DNA of 64,000 nucleotides from Clostridia bacterium (GCA_902812435.1 CADDZA010000001.1:1-64000), one strand, 5' to 3'; shown: positions 24,076 through 32,526, counted from the stretch's first letter. Program-made: numbers and translations. Notes: generated from the sequence alone by a model not told the origin.

Positions 24076-27000
24076 CTATTCCAGAACAATCCTTACTTTC
24101 TGTGGATCCCTGCCGCGCGTGAGAGACCGGATATAATCCTCAAAGCGCTGCTGAAACTCAGATACTGTGCAGGGCGTGCCACCTTGAGCCAAAGCTTTCC
24201 TTAAGTCGGCTGCGGTGACCGAAACCTTTTCCATGCCGGAGAGCACTTCCTGAACGGCCTTTACAAACGATGCGTCCACCGTATACGGCAGCTGCTGTTC
24301 TTTGATCACCTGCTCCAGCGCTTTCTGCTGCTCCGGCTTCAAAAGATAGATGTTTTCCTTCACCGTCGGGTCTTCCAGGTTGGCGATCAGTGTCTTTTCC
24401 CAGTCCTGGTACAGCCTTTCCAGATCCTCCTCCAGCTGCCTGAGGGCCGCCTCAGCCGAAAGCTTAATCTGCTCCTGTGCCGGACGATAGCTGCAGTGGG
24501 GGCAGATGGGCGTTTTTTCCAGATCATCTCCGGTGAGGCTGAAGCACGTTTTCAGCTCCGCCAGACGGTTTTGGAAGTCCGCAAGCTGGGCGCGGGGCAT
24601 CAACTCGATACCGGCCAGCCTGCTGAGTTTCCCCAACCGCTCATCTTTGAGAAGCCCGGATTTCTTCTGGTCCAAAGACGCATTTAACCTGGCTTTGGTA
24701 TGGGCCTCAAGGTAGGCCTCAATGTAAGAACTCTTGAGCTCTAAGAGCACCTGCACGAGCTCCCGGCGAAGGTCAGTGACGGATACTTCATCCAGGCCGG
24801 ATAGTTTTCCTTTGAGCTCTTCACGCCGCTCCCGGGCTTTTGTCGTCCAACCGGCATCCGCCGGAAGCACGGCTTCGGCGGTGCTGAGATAGGAGGCCAG
24901 CGGCATAATCTCCTTTGCCAGGCCAGCCAGTTCTTCAACCCTCTTCAGGGTGGCAAGGTACGCCTTCTGCGTGTTAATCTCCCGCTCGGAGTAGCGGAAG
25001 TTTTTCAACTTCCCGGGAGTGTTAAAAATCTGGAGTGACTCCAGAAACCCTTTGAAACTGGCCAGTTCATCCCTTAAACCGGTTTTCTTTTTCTCATCGA
25101 ATAAAGAAATACCCCACAAGGATAACTCTTGCTGGATCGCCTGCTGGGCTTGCACGGTGCGTTCCAGAAGTTTATCCACTGCTTCCTGAAGCTGCCTTAC
25201 CCCTTCTTCACGAGTAGATTGATTGACGATCAGCCCGGGCGGCAGCCCCAAAAATTCAAACAGCGCCTGCAGAGGCCCGAGAGGTAAATCCTTGGGACGC
25301 TCGATGTGCTTAAACTTAATAAGTTCCTCCAGGGGAATTTTGCCCAGCTCCTCCAGGTTGGAAGCATCTATCTTCTTCCCTGGAATGCTTAAAGTAACAT
25401 CACCGCTGTAGATCAAGCTCGCCAGGATGACGACCACCCACTCCGGCTCCAATCTGAAATGGGTTTCGTACTCCACACCGCGAAAATCTGCAATTATTTC
25501 GCCCCGGTTGAGTACCTGGCCGAGACCCTTCCGGTCCAGCTGTCCCAGGATGTGTTTGGCATAACGGGAATTTTGCGGCCTTAACTTATCTCCGTCCAGA
25601 AGTTCCAGGGCATCGAGGACGGCAGCCCCCTGCCTGGTCCTGATGCTGCCGAGGATCCACTTTATCGCCTCCTGGGCAGCCTGAGGCCGGTTCTTTACGG
25701 TAACCAGGATGGAGAAGGCCGGGTATTCGGGCGCCAGCTCCTGGAAGTAGGGCGCCAGGCAAAGGGAACCCACCAAGTTCACCAGATCCCGAACCGACGC
25801 ATGAGGAGTGGCACTGCTCTTGATCCACTCTACGAATTTTTTGGTTGCTCCCCGGTAGGTAACTTCATAAGCCGTGGTGATGTTGTTACGCAGCCATTCA
25901 ACTATCTTTTTTAGCTGATCGTTAGCCTTATTTTCATAAACCTGCCGCGTTCCTTTCGAAGCCGTGCTGGCCATCTCGCTGGCGCCGGCGAAGAACTTCA
26001 GGGCACGGTCAAAATCCTCGTCACGCTGCACCAGCCGGAAAAACACCTCATCGGGCTTTTTCTCATCCTCAAAGGGCGGCGGGTCGAAGGGCTGCAGAAA
26101 GTAGAGGTAAAAGTCCCTGGGCGGATGGGCGGTAGAACGCTCGTTGGGGGCCCCGAAGAATAAATACCCTAACCGGGTAGCCTTTTTCTCGCGCCACTCA
26201 AGTTCGTGCTCCCAAATCTGGAAATTGGGAACATACGTGGCTTCGGGGCACTCCATGGCTCGGGCGAGGGCCTTAAATAATAGCGGTCCAACTGGTTTGG
26301 GGTTAATGTCTCAGCTTTCTGTTCAATTAGAGAATCAAAGTCGATGTCTTTTTTCAGGTCAAGGTAGTACTGGCCGTTATCCTGATTGAAAGAAATAAAT
26401 TGGCCGCTCACCGTCCTTAAGATTTCACGCAACACGGTTTCGATAGTGGTTTTAAGAAACTCGGCATCCTCTTCCGGCAAGGGCAGGTAAAGGCAGAGGT
26501 CGTCGCGGAGTTCTTCGGCCGTGACCCCTATTGGAGCGTAAATATCTCCTGTTGTCAGCCGGTGAACGCTCAAAGCGTGAATGATGCGGAGGGCCACAGG
26601 TTTATACTGCGGTCGAGTAAAAGCCTGCTGGACACGGCTTTCCAGCACCTGGCTCTTCTCAATCACTTCTCGAATGTCCGGATCACTGCGAAAAGAAGGA
26701 TTGTCCTTTAAGTTTTGCCAGTAAGAGTCATAAGCGATGAGGCCGGGTTCCTGTTCCGGAACTTCTTTGTCCAGGAGCTTTTTCATGGCCGCACTAATGG
26801 TTTTCAGCACCTCGCGCTTTTCGGCTACATAGACCCGCTCAAAAGTTTCAAGGTATGCCGGATGCACGGGGAAAAGAGCGACGAATTCGTCCATGCGCTC
26901 GGCCAGGGTACCGTATAGTTTGGTGAAACGCTGCAGGTGCTCCCTTATGAGAGCCTTCTGCCTGTCATCCTTGCGCAGCAGGCGCTGGGCAACTACGTAG

Positions 27001-27755
27001 GCTATGTCTTCACGGACAATTCGTATCTGCTCAAAACGGTCTTTGACCCGGCGCAGGGTTTCAGCCACAAACTGAAAACGCGGGCTGTCGAAAATGGCTT
27101 CCTGCACACCGGCCATGAAGCGAAACCGGGTGAGCCGGCAAACCTCCCCGATTTCTCGCAAAAAGTTTAGGTCAAGGATTAGCTCCTGGTCCTTCCGCGT
27201 ACGTAGGTAGTCCAGGAGTTCATCGACAACCAGCAAGAGCCCGTGATCCGGGTAAACTTCCTGGAAAGCGTTCATCATCTCAATAAAAGGGTCTTTGTTG
27301 TTGGTAACTTTATCGGCTTCAGGAAAACGGTATTTCACCCCAAGGTCAGCCAGTTGTTCTTCCAGCTCGGCGCAAATGATGTTCCTGAGGGACATCGTGG
27401 TGGAACCGATCTCGGTCCTGATAACCTTGAACTTGCCAGCGATAACCTCCGCTTTTTTAGCCACGGCAGGATGCCGTATCTCCGTGGCTAGGTCTGGATA
27501 TTCGGCTATAGCAGATAGTACCGACATTTAAATGCGATTTGCCGGTACCATAGTTACCAACGATCAAAAGCCCCTTATTATCTTGGGGATGGTCGTACTG
27601 GACTGTGAAAAGACAACTTCAGTAATCTGCTCGGCCATCCGTTCCGAGATAACATAGCTTTTAACCAGCTCACCGGCCCTGCCTTTGGCATCAGCTTCCC
27701 GTAACTGCACTATAGTTTCGACCGGGTCAAAATGTATCAGGTCAGCGTATTTCAC
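24076..27755 (-). pseudogene. brxC: BREX type 3 ATPase BrxC (DUF6079), with three apparent frameshifts
   Basis: A gene of about 1,225 codons in three pieces. Start GTG 27755 (AGGTGGGG upstream). Piece 1 ends with a TGA at 27564-27566. The Walker A segment [11 protein letters not shown] then [12 protein letters not shown] is read only in another frame between about 27530 and 27605. Piece 2 (27527-26169) resumes the first frame with [13 protein letters not shown] and includes [15 protein letters not shown] (Walker B). Piece 3 (from about 26276) has [21 protein letters not shown], a CPHCSYRP zinc pair and a long helical C-terminus. The shifts are a lost base at A4 27608-27611, an extra base at 27527-27532 and a lost base at AAA 26275-26277. 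All sit in homopolymers. Either a real knock-out or sequencing error; neighbours show none. Confidence 0.85.
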
Positions 27756-27785
27756 CGTATTTCCCCACCTTTTCCTGAAATCTCT

Positions 27786-28244
27786 TTACCCCAGAGGACA
27801 AATAAGGGCATCGACTTCATAATATTTTCTGTACTCCGGGTGATCCGGCTCGGCATAGATCAGCGCACCACCCTCGAATTTGCCGTTCCATGCGGCAACG
27901 ATAGTTCGATTGCGGCTGACTTGTTGAAGTAAACGTAAAGGGTCCTGTTGAAGAACAAGATCAAAAAGTATTTCTGTGTTATCCAGAAGGACCGTATCCT
28001 TTCCCGTTTCGCCTATGATCGTCTCCGCTATTCTCGGCAGGCGTAACGCTCGTATTTTAGCGGGATATTCCAGGAGTTTCTGGCTCAGCATGAGGTTCAG
28101 ATTAATATAGGGATAACCCTCATCTTTGGCTATTTGAACAAGAATTTTGGTTTTTCCGGTTGCAGCTGACCCAACCAGTAAAACCAGTCGATAATACCTC
28201 GACCGGGCTGCTACTATTTGTTTTTTGAGTTCATCTGTTTTCAT
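27786..28244 (-). CDS. brxF: BREX type 3 P-loop protein BrxF
   Basis: A 152-residue ATPase-like protein. Walker A is LVLLVGSAATGKTKIL at about residues 22-37; a second motif is DTVLLDNTEILFD (Walker B-like) near 94-106; RTIVAAWNGKFEGGALIYAEPDHPEY closes the domain and is typical of BrxF. BrxF is found only in BREX type 3, so this gene fixes the subtype. It is 30 bp ahead of brxC. The ribosome-binding site is modest. The frame is intact. Confidence 0.9.
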   Translation of the reverse strand: MKTDELKKQIVAARSRYYRLVLLVGSAATGKTKILVQIAKDEGYPYINLNLMLSQKLLEYPAKIRALRLPRIAETIIGETGKDTVLLDNTEILFDLVLQQDPLRLLQQVSRNRTIVAAWNGKFEGGALIYAEPDHPEYRKYYEVDALICPLG

Positions 28245-28293
28245 GGCAATCCCAGCACCTGCCTATATATCCCCTGGATAACCACTAAAAGCA

Positions 28294-28497
28294 TCAGGTT
28301 TCAGTAGCTTCCCCAAACCCATCCTTCTTGCTCGCAGGGATAATTATCGCCTTCTCCAGGACGACCTTCCCATCGTCTTCGATTCTGAGAAGAACCCGGT
28401 CGCCCTCTTCTATTTGAAGAGCAGTCCGTATTTCTTTTGGCAACGTCATTTGACCTTTCGGTCCCATTTTGGCTGTAAAAATTTTCTTTTGGGCCAA
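28294..28497 (-). CDS. AbrB/SpoVT-type transcription regulator, probable operon regulator
   Basis: Reading from TTG 28497, with AGGTGG five to six bases upstream, gives 67 residues. The swapped-hairpin AbrB domain is clear: FTAKMGPKGQMTLPKEIRTA, then LQIEEGDRVLLRIEDDGKVVL. A longer frame upstream lacks a start signal. AbrB-like proteins bind DNA as dimers and often govern their own operon. It lies 49 bp before brxF in the same direction, so control of the island operon is the simplest role; it could also be a MazE-type antitoxin without partner. Confidence 0.8.
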   Translation of the reverse strand: MAQKKIFTAKMGPKGQMTLPKEIRTALQIEEGDRVLLRIEDDGKVVLEKAIIIPASKKDGFGEATET

Positions 28498-28617
28498 GAA
28501 AACCACCTGCCAGGAAGTATGGAAAACTGGATACGGAGACCTATTCGGCAAGAAAACATGAAAATCCTGCCAATTGAAAAGAAAACCCTGCTGCAAACTC
28601 CATTGGCGTAAAAATTT

Positions 28618-28651
28618 AACAGCCGGTTTTCGCAGCAAACCCGGCTGTTTT
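28618..28651 (-). terminator. Hairpin between the small ORF and abrB-type gene
   Basis: Arms AACAGCCGG and CCGGCTGTT around a 14-base loop. On the minus strand it is followed by TTAAATTTTTAC and on the plus strand by TTTTC. Placed between two co-directional minus-strand genes, it probably ends the transcript of the small upstream gene, so the BREX operon promoter should lie between here and 28500. Confidence 0.6.
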
Positions 28652-28688
28652 CATCCTAACCTATGTAAAAAAAATCAGATTCGGCCCT

Positions 28689-28838
28689 TTAAAATTCCGG
28701 CAGCGATACTCCAGCGTTCGCTATAATGCCGCCGTCCCTGTCAAGATAAGTTTTGCCTACCAGATGCCTATTATTGGGCAAGGGTTTTCCGGTTTTAACA
28801 TCCATTTCCACCCAATTTGTGAACTTGCGGTCAGCCAT
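28689..28838 (-). CDS. Small protein of unknown function, 49 residues
   Basis: Start ATG 28838 with GGAGG seven bases upstream. The protein is polar: ADRKFTNWVEMDVKTGKP at the start, then a repeat-like KTYLDRDGGIIANAG. No membrane helix or known motif. It overlaps the stop of a short upstream frame as TGATG, so it may be the second gene of a tiny operon. The hairpin at 28618 lies behind it. Function unknown. Confidence 0.6.
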   Translation of the reverse strand: MADRKFTNWVEMDVKTGKPLPNNRHLVGKTYLDRDGGIIANAGVSLPEF

Positions 28839-29401
28839 CAGCGTTCCTCCATAAGGTAAGCTTTTCGACAAATCTCCTTGCTTTCCAACCTAAATTTTCG
28901 TCCCAAGAACTCGCGCCTCCCATAGACTGACATCATACAGCGGGCGACGTGAGTGTCGACGCCGCCAAGGGTAATTTGCTATAATTTCCGATGTTCAACG
29001 ATATCTTCGTTTTACCAGCACCAGTTTTATGTTTTGATAGAATAAGTTGTTATAGCTTAGATTTACTCGATATTGCTATATCTGCCAATTGATTGCTTAC
29101 AAAATCAGCCGAACGCCGGAAACATCGGCGCGCGTCAAGTAACGATGGTGCTTTGCATGGCTATTTCCGATGTAATCCGTTTCGCAAATCAGCCGGATCT
29201 CAGTCAAAATGAACGCCAGTTCTACGGTTTGATAGAATAAGTTGCTGTGGCTTTTATTTACTCAATCTAGCTTACTAAATAATATGGAAATATGAAATCC
29301 GCCCTAAAGGAACCCATAGAAAATAATTTCTAAGGCTTGCTGTTGTTCTTTCATTTTTGTCCCTTTAATACGGGCAAATGATACCTAAAATTTTTTGTAT
29401 G
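28839..29401. other. Non-coding stretch with a degenerate tandem duplication
   Basis: No convincing gene. A minus-strand frame just upstream of 28838 can be read as a 22-codon peptide (TTG near 28904, GGGAGG upstream, ending EICRKAYLMEER) and may be a leader. The rest contains the imperfect repeats listed separately. The stretch is more A+T-rich than the island. It may hold the promoter for the minus-strand operon. Confidence 0.5.
28979..29275. repeat. Two imperfect repeat units, about 190 bp apart
   Basis: Unit 1 (28979-29085) and unit 2 (29161-29275) share TTTCCGATGT, then CCAGTT and TGATAGAATAAGTTG followed by TTTACTC, in the same order and with similar spacing. Best match is 15 identical bases, GATAGAATAAGTTG with its preceding T. 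The units are too diverged and too few for a CRISPR array; they look like an old duplication or a pair of binding regions. Confidence 0.55.
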
Positions 29402-29575
29402 CTACTCCAATAGGCTGAAATTATTTCTATACCGGTCAAACTTCGGGCGGGGCGCCACCGTGCCGTCCGCCCTGACGTTGCAAAAGTTGATAGTGTACCG
29501 TCCCGCGTTTTCCTGCCGTATGCCGAATGAGGCGGTGCTGCGAAAAGTGCGGCCTTCACGTCCAGTGTTTCTCAC
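29402..29575 (-). CDS. Possible small protein, 57 residues
   Basis: From GTG 29575, with GGAAGGGGTG seven bases upstream, to TAG at 29402. The product is rich in Arg, Asn and Phe (TFRSTASFGIRQENAGRYTI, then NFCNVRADGTVAPRPKFDRY). Third-position G+C use is plausible for a gene and the two other frames look less protein-like. No homologue is recalled. The alternative is a remnant of a longer gene. Confidence 0.4.
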   Translation of the reverse strand: MRNTGREGRTFRSTASFGIRQENAGRYTINFCNVRADGTVAPRPKFDRYRNNFSLLE

Positions 29576-29742
29576 GGATTTTCACCCCTTCCAAGGACAG
29601 CACTCGTAAGCTCCTGGACTTCCCCCGCGGTTACAGATTTTTTCAAGGTGACAATATCACAGATGGATTATAATAAACATGAGGACGTGTATCTCTTATG
29701 GTATGATTTTACTAAAGTTTGGTATTACCGTGAGGCGATAAA

Positions 29743-30030
29743 ATGCCGGACCAAACTATAAGGATTGATCTCGAGTTGCCAAAAGAACTGTTCATCAAAG
29801 GCCGGGAATCGGCTCAACGGGTAAAAATGGAGGCCTTGAAGAGGCTGGCGGCAACCTTTTACGCAGATGGGAGTTTATCCCTGCGCAAGGCGGCGGAACT
29901 GGCCAACGTTTCAAAACAGGAATTCCTCGATTTCTTGGCCGCACATAACATTCCTCTCAACTATGATCTCGACGAGCTAGAGGAAGACTTGGCGACCGTT
30001 AAGGAGTTTTTGCAAGGGGTTCCGCTTTAG
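29743..30030 (+). CDS. UPF0175 family protein (antitoxin-type HTH)
   Basis: A 95-residue protein. Motifs: a short ribbon TIRIDLELPKELF at the N-terminus, ALKRLAATFYADGSLSLRKAAELANVSKQEFLDFLA (the UPF0175 helix-turn-helix) and LNYDLDELEEDLATV at the end. Family members act as small DNA-binding antitoxin-like proteins. No toxin follows on this strand. A -10-like TATAAT near 29673, with GTGACA about 15 bases before, could be its promoter. The 3' end is overlapped by a degenerate frame on the other strand. Confidence 0.8.
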   Translation: MPDQTIRIDLELPKELFIKGRESAQRVKMEALKRLAATFYADGSLSLRKAAELANVSKQEFLDFLAAHNIPLNYDLDELEEDLATVKEFLQGVPL

Positions 30031-30177
30031 CGAAAGGGTAAGGACAAAAATTAAGGAAGAAATTAGGAAATAAGCTGACAGTTGCAGAGCGCTGTCATTG
30101 CCCTCAACTTCAAAACGTAGAACTTCCAGGTGAGCAATGATATCCGAAAACGATTTCAATATATTACCGATATGCAT
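29977..30177 (-). pseudogene. Truncated partner gene, possibly a DUF6516-type toxin
   Basis: Frame from ATG 30177 inside the end of the upstream gene (14-bp overlap). It reads IGNILKSFSDIIAHLEVLRF, then EVEGNDSALQLSAYF, like the first third of DUF6516 proteins (helix, S-D-I-I-x-x-L-E-V-L, then a strand). After that the sequence becomes hydrophobic and unlike the family and runs into the reverse of the UPF0175 gene. Called a remnant; low certainty. Confidence 0.3.
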
Positions 30178-30481
30178 TTTTTAGAACCTCTAATCGCTTC
30201 TGCCACAAAGCGAGGGCATTTTCCGCAAACTCCCAGTCCATTAAGTCGTTTTCTTCTTCAAAGATTTCTGCTCCAACAATACTATTTACCTTGCGTTGAA
30301 ATTCCTGGAACGTCAGGCCATATTTCTTCATGAATTTTGCACATTCGCGTTCATATCTACTAATCTTTGCAAGGGCGACCATTAGAGAAATCTCACGTGT
30401 GGCCTCCTTCTCAGAAGTAAAGCCGCCTTCGGCCAGAGTGCGGGCAATCACCTGGTTAAGGTCAAAATTAAAACTTTCCAT
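30164..30481 (-). CDS. Small helical protein, antitoxin-like, function unknown
   Basis: A 105-residue protein, entirely helical by pattern: FDLNQVIARTLAEGGF, then EISLMVALAKISRYERECAKFMKKYG, GLTFQEFQRKVN, and DWEFAENALALWQKRLEVLK. Proteins of this type (a MVALAKIS-YE-EC-F-KYG core) are often found in front of DUF6516-type toxins as the partner. That fits the truncated frame that overlaps its end. I call it a probable antitoxin from pairing, not from a known fold. Confidence 0.55.
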   Translation of the reverse strand: MESFNFDLNQVIARTLAEGGFTSEKEATREISLMVALAKISRYERECAKFMKKYGLTFQEFQRKVNSIVGAEIFEEENDLMDWEFAENALALWQKRLEVLKNAYR

Positions 30482-30963
30482 CCGGACTTCACCACCCTTT
30501 CAATGCCCATTGGAAATCCTTTCTGGCTCGACACTTCATTTTCATTATATCACGTTTAATTTTGGGGCAACAGCGGCTTATGTGTAACCTTCGGTCGGCG
30601 TGGGCATGATGATAGGGCACTTTGTGCTCTCTGGCGATCTTTTCGATCTCGTCAGAGGTCAGACGCCTGCCAGAAGCTTCCGCTACCTTCTTAAAAGCCG
30701 CTTTTAAGTTCGCGGCCTGAAAAAGTTCACTTTTGCTTGTCTTGCGGTGTTGTGAACCTACTCTTTCCCGTCGACCAAAGCGCGAAGCCTTTAATGGTAA
30801 TTATTTCTCCCCGGGTCGTCCATAGACGTATCCAGCATAAACTGAATTAATGAAAAAAGTGCAGTTATTTGCTTGAAAATTGGAATCTGCTTCGGGGTAC
30901 CGGTAGGTTTAGAGATGGAAGGGTTTTTGCCCGGCCATCGGGCCTTAATTGGAGGTGGGGGCC
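30482..30963. other. Border stretch with one start-less reading frame
   Basis: On the minus strand, 30489-30800 is open for about 103 codons and reads like protein (SKSELFQAANLKAAFKKVAE, then RRLTSDEIEKIAREHKVPYH), but no ATG, GTG or TTG opens it. It ends 8 bp before the 105-residue gene, so it is likely the tail of a lost upstream gene. The remaining part, 30800-30963, shows only the ribosome-binding site of the next plus-strand gene. Confidence 0.45.
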
Positions 30964-31137
30964 ATGGCAAAGCGGGAATTTGAGGTGATCATAACCCGTA
31001 CCGGCTCCCAGGATGAACGTGAACAAGCCTACCGGGAAGCGATTCGCTTTCTTCTGTTCCGCCTTACCGAGCTGAGCAGTAAATCCTCACAAGTACTTCA
31101 ATGTAAAGTCGGACCGAAGGATGGGCAGGGAAGGTGA
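30964..31137 (+). CDS. Small protein ahead of the serine recombinase
   Basis: Start ATG 30964 with GGAGGTGG seven to nine bases before; 57 residues. It begins AKREFEVIITRTGSQDEREQ and continues as an amphipathic helix (AIRFLLFRLTELSS). Small proteins of this kind commonly precede large serine recombinases in related Firmicutes. It overlaps the recombinase start by 4 bp, so the two were translated together. Function unknown. Confidence 0.65.
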   Translation: MAKREFEVIITRTGSQDEREQAYREAIRFLLFRLTELSSKSSQVLQCKVGPKDGQGR

Positions 31138-31324
31138 GCGCTGCACTGATATATTTACGGGTGTCCACTGAGGAACAGGCCGAACGCGGCTATTCCATTG
31201 CAGCGCAGCGGGAGGAATGCAGGACTAGAGCCTGGGATCTGGGCGCGGATGAAATACTGGAGTTCGTGGACGAAGGGGTCTCCGGCTCCATCCTGGAACG
31301 CCCCGCCCTGGTGGCGGCACAAAG
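31134..31324 (+). pseudogene. Large serine recombinase, only the first ~60 residues remain
   Basis: From GTG 31134 the frame reads ALIYLRVSTEEQAERGYSIA, AQREECRTRAWDLGADEIL, then EFVDEGVSGSILERPAL. This is the N-terminus of the resolvase domain of large serine recombinases, with the catalytic Ser in RVSTEEQ. Family similarity ends near 31320; the frame then runs on through unrelated codons to a TGA at 31442. Normal length would be about 500 residues. The break coincides with the beginning of PRK06851 sequence, so this is the site where the island meets the interrupted gene. The enzyme was probably the one that inserted the island or a later element. Confidence 0.85.
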
Positions 31325-32040
31325 AGAGTGGGCCGGCATTTTACGACTGCCTACAGCAGCCTGCGCATGGCAAAAATGGCGCACGAAGAGGAAAAAACCT
31401 ACCGCAGCGAAGCATTTTGCTGCAGTCGTTTCAATAATCTAATCGGGGATGTCTTCAGAAAAGTATTTGGGGAGAAACTTGAGTGGGGGGGCAGCCCAAA
31501 GACCGCCACCTGTTTGCTTCGGCGATCACACCCAACGGGATCGTACATCACCTGACGACCGTGCTGGATGAGGTAGAATTTCTCTACATGGTTGAGGGAG
31601 AACCCGGGTCGGGAAAGGAGCTCATCTTTACCGAGCTTGCCGAGTATGCCTACCGGTCCGGGCTCAAAGTAGATGTTTACCACTGCGCCTTTGATCCTGC
31701 CCAGGTGGATCTGGTTGTCCTGCCCGAACGCAGAGTGGCGGTTATAAATCTCTTTCCCGAGCTTACTTTTGAACCGGCGTCTTTGCCCCGCCTGAAAATG
31801 TGCGAGAAATTTGACACCAATTCCTGTCTTGAGACCGGAAAGCTGAGCGACTACGCTGAGGAACTTGCCGGGGCCCGGGAGATTTACAAAAGATGTTTGG
31901 ACAGAGCGCTGGGTCATATTAAGATGGCCAAACAGGTGCACGACGAAATGGAGCGCTATTATATCGAGGCGATGGATTTTGACGGCGTGGAGGCGAAACG
32001 CCGCGAAATCCTCGCCCGCATCCTGGCGTATGCTCCGTAA
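31325..32040 (+). pseudogene. PRK06851-type ATPase, C-terminal two thirds, frameshifted
   Basis: Family sequence starts with TKRVGRHFTTAYSSLRMAK (end of the first domain), then DVFRKVFGEKLEWGG. At a run of seven G (31485-31491) the frame shifts by one and continues PKDRHLFASAITPNG, LYMVEGEPGSGKELIF (second P-loop), VYHCAFDPAQVDLVVLP and the helical end MKQVH-like segment to TAA 32038-32040. Together with the N-terminal fragment at 3762 only about 40-50 codons of the normal protein are missing. The piece has no start of its own; a GTG at 31483 has no ribosome-binding site. Non-functional remnant. Confidence 0.8.
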
Positions 32041-32052
32041 AGAATGAAAAGA

Positions 32053-32082
32053 GAAGGTACTGCAGTTCCCCGCAGTACCTTC
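32053..32082 (-). terminator. Strong hairpin behind the rubrerythrin gene
   Basis: Perfect 11-bp arms GAAGGTACTGC and GCAGTACCTTC with an 8-base loop. On the minus strand the hairpin is followed by TCTCTTTTCATTCTTT, so it fits a terminator for the minus-strand rubrerythrin gene; the T-rich tail is not perfect. Confidence 0.7.
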
Positions 32083-32103
32083 GGTACCTGTTGATATCCA
32101 TAT

Positions 32104-32526
32104 TTATTTATTAAAGTACCTCTTTAAGAGGCCTTCCAGGGCACGGGCGTGCCGGGCCTCGTCTTTGGAGGATTCGTCCAGGAAATCGTGAGCCTCGTCG
32201 ATGCCGGCTTCCTTTGCTTTTGTAGCGGCCTGCTTTTTGCCGTTATTCGCCTCAATCTCACCTTTGAGCATCTTTTCGATGTTGGCCTTGGTGTCCCCCG
32301 AAATCAATCCGTTGAGTTCGGCGAACCTGGCGGCATGCCAGGCCTCATCCATGGCGATGGACTTCAGGACATCGGCCACCTCCGGCATCCCTTCTCTCTG
32401 GGCCTGACGCGCCATGGCCAGGTATAGCCCGACCTCCATTGTTTCCCCGCGGAATTCCTGCCTGACCTCTTCCTCTACTGCGGTTCCCTTTGTCACTCCC
32501 AGCTTGTTCTCGTTAATCAGTTCCAT
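32104..32526 (-). CDS. Rubrerythrin-family diiron protein, without rubredoxin domain
   Basis: A 140-residue ferritin-like protein. First helix [20 protein letters not shown] carries the first Glu ligands, [14 protein letters not shown] gives the D/E-x-x-x-H pair, and [18 protein letters not shown] the second E-A-R-H pair. The C-terminal rubredoxin domain with four Cys is absent, as in the NADH-peroxidase-like short rubrerythrins. Role: removal of peroxide in anaerobes. Good ribosome-binding site (AGGAGGG). It lies downstream of an Rrf2 regulator on the same strand, with a palindrome in between that may be the operator. Confidence 0.9.
   Translation of the reverse strand: MELINENKLGVTKGTAVEEEVRQEFRGETMEVGLYLAMARQAQREGMPEVADVLKSIAMDEAWHAARFAELNGLISGDTKANIEKMLKGEIEANNGKKQAATKAKEAGIDEAHDFLDESSKDEARHARALEGLLKRYFNK

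Noticed and set aside
28979-29275. Possible CRISPR array near the end of the island
   Set aside because: Only two diverged units about 190 bp apart, no short regular repeat with equal spacers.
29365-29559. 64-codon minus-strand frame
   Set aside because: An overlapping frame with a better ribosome-binding site (29402-29575) reads more like protein.
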